DNA of 64,000 nt, from assembly GCA_028724185.1 (NCBI GenBank), contig JAQYDN010000006.1, positions 33,853 through 97,852 of the forward strand, in the 5' to 3' direction. The stretch is from Bacillota bacterium (GTDB lineage: Bacteria; Bacillota; Clostridia; Tissierellales; Peptoniphilaceae). This document shows positions 61,179 through 64,000 of this stretch, piece after piece. A model generated the notes under the pieces. It did not search any database. It was not told the DNA's origin and saw only the letters and a program-made list of their open reading frames with translations. Within the stretch, counting starts at the first letter, position 1. Each line of letters starts with the position of its first letter. Both the position numbers and the translations under genes were made by a program.

Positions 61179-63022
61179 GCTCCCTCCCTTAAAAATAACT
61201 TTTCAAAGGTTCGTTTTTCCAAGTGAACCATCGTCGGACGCCCGTGGGGGCAAGTAAACGGCGTGTCGGCTTCGTTCAACTGTTTGAGCAAATCGTACGC
61301 CTCTATTTCCGATAGTTTATCGCCGCCTTTGATGGCGCTGCGACACGCGAGGCGCATAATCTTGTAGATATTTTGCTCCTTGACGTCGACGCCTCGATCC
61401 AGGTATTTGATCGAATCGAGAAAAAATTGTCGAAAGTCCGCGATCAAAATATGTTCCGGGACCTCGCGAATGACGACGGTATCTTCGCCGAACGGTTCGG
61501 GCTCGAATCCCAAAATTCGATATTCGTCGAGGTGCTCCTCGACCATTTGCATTTCGTCGACACTTAAATGGATTTGGATCGGCGTTAAAAGCAACTGCGT
61601 CGCGACCGACCTGTTTTCGATATCCCGACTATACTTCTCATAGAGGACGCGCTCGTGTGCGGCGTGTTGGTCGACGACGAGGAGACGGCCATCCCTCTTA
61701 TTTTCAAATAAAATATAGGTGCGAAAGACGATGCCCAAGTAGTTGTAGAGCTCGACGTCGAGGGGTGGTTTCTTCATAGAGGCGGGATCGGATCGTCTTT
61801 CCTCTTCTTCGACGTCGCCTTGTTCGGGAGATGTTTCACATCCGTAAGAAGTTTCTTCCTCATACACATGGTCGGATTTAATCTCTTTTCCTACCTTCGA
61901 TTCGTCCGATTCGTTGCGATCTGCGCCGCGTCTTTCTTCTCTCTCGCGACTTAGTTGAAAGATCGTCTTAGACGGCATCATCTCTTCTCTTGCCGCTTTT
62001 TTCGGTTCGAAGCGTTCGACCGTCGGTATTTCACGTCGCGGCGAGAGCGCGCTCGCGACGAGGCGTTCGAGCAACACCGTAATCTGATTATTGTTCGAAA
62101 GTCTGACGGTTTGCTTTTGCGGATGGATGTTCACGTCGATAAGCAACGGGTCGATGTCGATGTAGAGGACAAAGACGGGATAGTGATTGAGCGGAATTAG
62201 GGATCGATACGGCTTTCGAACGGCCGCCGAAATGGCATCGCTCTTGACGCCTCGGCCGTTGATAAAGAGATATTCGCGCTCCGGCGACGAACGATACACT
62301 AGATTGTTGGAGACGTAACCCTCGATTTGATAGGACTCCGTGTCGAATTCGATCGGGATGAGATTTTTCGCAATGTCTTTTCCGAGTATCGAGTAGATAT
62401 GATTTCGCGTATTCTCGGATGCGTGCGACTGCAAAAGCGTCTTGCGATCCCAAATCAAATGGATCGATATATCCTGTCTGCTGAGCGCCAATACTTCGAC
62501 GACGCGCGTAATTTCCCGAATTTCTTTCGACGCCGCACTCAAAAAGCGCTTTCTGACCGGCGTGTTATAGAAGATATCCCTGACGATCATCGTCGTCCCC
62601 TTCGGTGCACCGATCGGCACGCCCTTCGAGATTTGCGGTCCCTCAATATCGTATTTATAGGCGAAGTCCTCGTCGTCGGTCTTGGTAATGCAGGTCATGT
62701 AACTGATATTTGCAATGCTCGCGAGCGCTTCGCCGCGAAAACCCAGGCTCGTGAGCTGTCCCAAGTCGGAGATCGTCCGCAATTTCGACGTCGCATGACG
62801 CGAAAATGCCCGCGCGACCTGTTCGCTCGGGATTCCCTCGCCGTCGTCAGCGACGCGAATTTCATCGAGGATGTTTTTCGACAGACGAATGCTGATATTC
62901 TTTGCGCGGGCGTCGATCGCGTTCTCCACGAGCTCTTTAATAATCGACGCCGGATTTTCTACGATCTCTCCCGCGGCGATTTGAGAAATCGTCCGTTCAT
63001 TCAGCGCTAAAATTTCATTCAT
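61175..63022 (-). CDS. mutL: DNA mismatch repair protein MutL
   Basis: MutL links mismatch recognition by MutS to strand incision. The 615-residue product has the N-terminal GHKL ATPase (ELVENAIDA; DDGEGIPSEQ; GFRGEALASI), a variable charged linker (about 330-420) and the C-terminal endonuclease domain with DQHAAHERVLYEK, CRSAIKGGD and CPHGRPT, so it is the nuclease-active type of bacteria lacking MutH. I chose ATG 63022 (AAAGGAAG, nine-base spacing), eight bases inside mutS; the ATG at 63031 is too near that site. Confidence 0.96.
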   Translation of the reverse strand: MNEILALNERTISQIAAGEIVENPASIIKELVENAIDARAKNISIRLSKNILDEIRVADDGEGIPSEQVARAFSRHATSKLRTISDLGQLTSLGFRGEALASIANISYMTCITKTDDEDFAYKYDIEGPQISKGVPIGAPKGTTMIVRDIFYNTPVRKRFLSAASKEIREITRVVEVLALSRQDISIHLIWDRKTLLQSHASENTRNHIYSILGKDIAKNLIPIEFDTESYQIEGYVSNNLVYRSSPEREYLFINGRGVKSDAISAAVRKPYRSLIPLNHYPVFVLYIDIDPLLIDVNIHPQKQTVRLSNNNQITVLLERLVASALSPRREIPTVERFEPKKAAREEMMPSKTIFQLSREREERRGADRNESDESKVGKEIKSDHVYEEETSYGCETSPEQGDVEEEERRSDPASMKKPPLDVELYNYLGIVFRTYILFENKRDGRLLVVDQHAAHERVLYEKYSRDIENRSVATQLLLTPIQIHLSVDEMQMVEEHLDEYRILGFEPEPFGEDTVVIREVPEHILIADFRQFFLDSIKYLDRGVDVKEQNIYKIMRLACRSAIKGGDKLSEIEAYDLLKQLNEADTPFTCPHGRPTMVHLEKRTFEKLFLREGA

Positions 63023-64000
63023 GTTCCACATCTTCCTTTAGAGATTGCAAGAGGACGAGCGCTTCGACGGGCGTGATGCGATTGATGTCGACGGACTTTA
63101 ATTTTTCGATCACGTCCGATTCTTCTCGGCTTGCCGCCCTCGGCGACATGTCGCGCGGCACGATTTGTCGATCGGGCGCGTCGTTTGCCTCCTCCAAGCT
63201 GCGCAATACTTCGCGGGCGCGTTCGATGACCTCGTCCTTGACGCCTGCCAATTTCGCGACGTCGATTCCGAAGGAGTAGTTGCTCTCTCCGACGATAATC
63301 TTTCGAAGAAACCGAATCTCATCGTCGATTTCCTCGGTCGCGACCGTGACGTTTAAGATTCCCCCGTAATGATCCGCGAGTTCCGTCAGTTCGAAATAGT
63401 GCGTCGCGAAGAGTGTTTTCGCGCCGACATTGTCGTAAATATATTCGATAATCGCCCATGCGATACTCAACCCGTCGTAGGTGCTCGTTCCCCTGCCCAC
63501 TTCGTCGAATAAAATAAGCGACTTCGAGGTGGCGAGTTTTAAGATCTCCGCGACTTCCGTCATTTCGACCATAAAGGTCGACTGTCCCCTCGTCAAGTAG
63601 TCGGAGGCGCCGATGCGCGTAAAGATCTGGTCGACGATGGGGAGATCGGCCGTCTCACAGGGAACGAACGATCCGATCTGTGCCATGATCTGGATCAAGG
63701 CGACTTGTCGCATATACGTCGATTTTCCCGCCATATTCGGCCCCGTGATGACCTGCATGACGACGTCGTTTGAATCGAGAAAGGTATCGTTCGGAATGTA
63801 CGGTTCGTCGATCGTTCGCTCGACGACGGGGTGCCTCCCTCCGTGGATATCGATCACTCCCCGGTCGTTTAAAACCGGCCGCACGTAGCGGTATCGGTCC
63901 GCGACCGTCGCCAAGGCGCAGGTCACGTCGATTTCCGCAATGGCCTCGGATAGGCGCTGAACCGCCTCGAGTCGCTCGGCGATTTGTGTCCGTAGAATCG
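63015..64000 (-). CDS. mutS: DNA mismatch repair protein MutS (5'-truncated by window edge)
   Basis: Only the C-terminal 328 or so residues are in the window; the frame is open to base 64000. They cover the end of the clamp/lever region (LRTQIAERLEAVQRL) and the ATPase domain: Walker A GPNMAGKSTYMRQVAL, Walker B LILFDEVGRGTSTYDG and the ATHYFELT H-loop. MutS recognises mismatches and passes the signal to MutL, encoded next with an 8-bp overlap. Confidence 0.96.
   Translation of the reverse strand, partial: ILRTQIAERLEAVQRLSEAIAEIDVTCALATVADRYRYVRPVLNDRGVIDIHGGRHPVVERTIDEPYIPNDTFLDSNDVVMQVITGPNMAGKSTYMRQVALIQIMAQIGSFVPCETADLPIVDQIFTRIGASDYLTRGQSTFMVEMTEVAEILKLATSKSLILFDEVGRGTSTYDGLSIAWAIIEYIYDNVGAKTLFATHYFELTELADHYGGILNVTVATEEIDDEIRFLRKIIVGESNYSFGIDVAKLAGVKDEVIERAREVLRSLEEANDAPDRQIVPRDMSPRAASREESDVIEKLKSVDINRITPVEALVLLQSLKEDVEHE

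Noticed and set aside
1..64000. Search for tRNA/rRNA genes, CRISPR arrays, insertion sequences and prophage
   Set aside because: No cloverleaf-like segments, regularly spaced repeats, transposase motifs or structural phage genes were seen by eye; short or diverged ones could still be missed without software.

Overview
This window looks like chromosome from a low-complexity Gram-positive (Firmicutes) anaerobe with roughly half G+C by eye. The gene content fits a Tissierellia or Peptoniphilaceae-type, probably non-sporulating organism. The evidence is PolC-type replicative polymerase, a FakA/Asp23 pair, a PASTA kinase with its PP2C phosphatase, a lexA/yneA divergon, classic Firmicutes gene orders, and no ymdB-spoVS after rny. 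I cannot name the genus. Almost all of the sequence is tightly packed housekeeping genes with ATGA, TAATG and GTGA overlaps and many TTG or GTG starts. I saw no tRNA, rRNA, insertion sequence, prophage or CRISPR array.

Layout. 1-11051: one long plus-strand operon (priA, def, fmt, membrane Zn protease, rsmB, rlmN, prpC, prkC, rsgA, rpe, thiN) closed by an intrinsic terminator. 11120-12480: two minus-strand units, a D-2-hydroxyacid dehydrogenase and rpmB. 12486-18195: Asp23-like gene, fakA, recG, then rsmD, coaD and a coiled-coil gene. 18192-22900: tmcAL (minus), ackA, yceD-rpmF, and an M29 aminopeptidase (minus). 22919-33680: rpsB, tsf, pyrH, frr, uppS, cdsA, rseP, ispG and polC. 33658-44431: the rimP-nusA-ylxR-infB-rbfA-nrnA-truB-ribF operon, then rpsO, pnp and dut. 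44435-54171: ftsK, rimO, pgsA, cinA and recA, followed by a four-gene DNA-repair-like module. 54191-56894: rny and a tyrosine recombinase. 56895-57603: about 700 bp without a supported gene. 57604-58748: divergent yneA/lexA with several LexA-like operators. 58856-64000: minus-strand mutS (partial), mutL, miaA, a PLP lyase-like gene and a 55-residue membrane protein.

The most interesting part is 50852-54171, directly downstream of recA and apparently co-transcribed with it. It encodes an SbcD/Mre11-like nuclease followed by what looks like a Rad50/SbcC ATPase split into two genes. The N-terminal half carries Walker A and ends just after a Rad50-type CPLC zinc hook. The short C-terminal half carries the signature, Walker B and H-loop. 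A 78-residue coiled-coil gene lies between them. The return coiled coil is far shorter than the outgoing one, so this is not simply an SbcC gene cut in two.

Other points of note are the array of LexA-like sites between yneA and lexA, the near-universal extended -10 element in the promoters I could identify, attenuator-like hairpins inside operons and an rpsO leader. Three genes usually found at these positions (dxr, ylxQ and plsX) are missing from their usual neighbourhoods.
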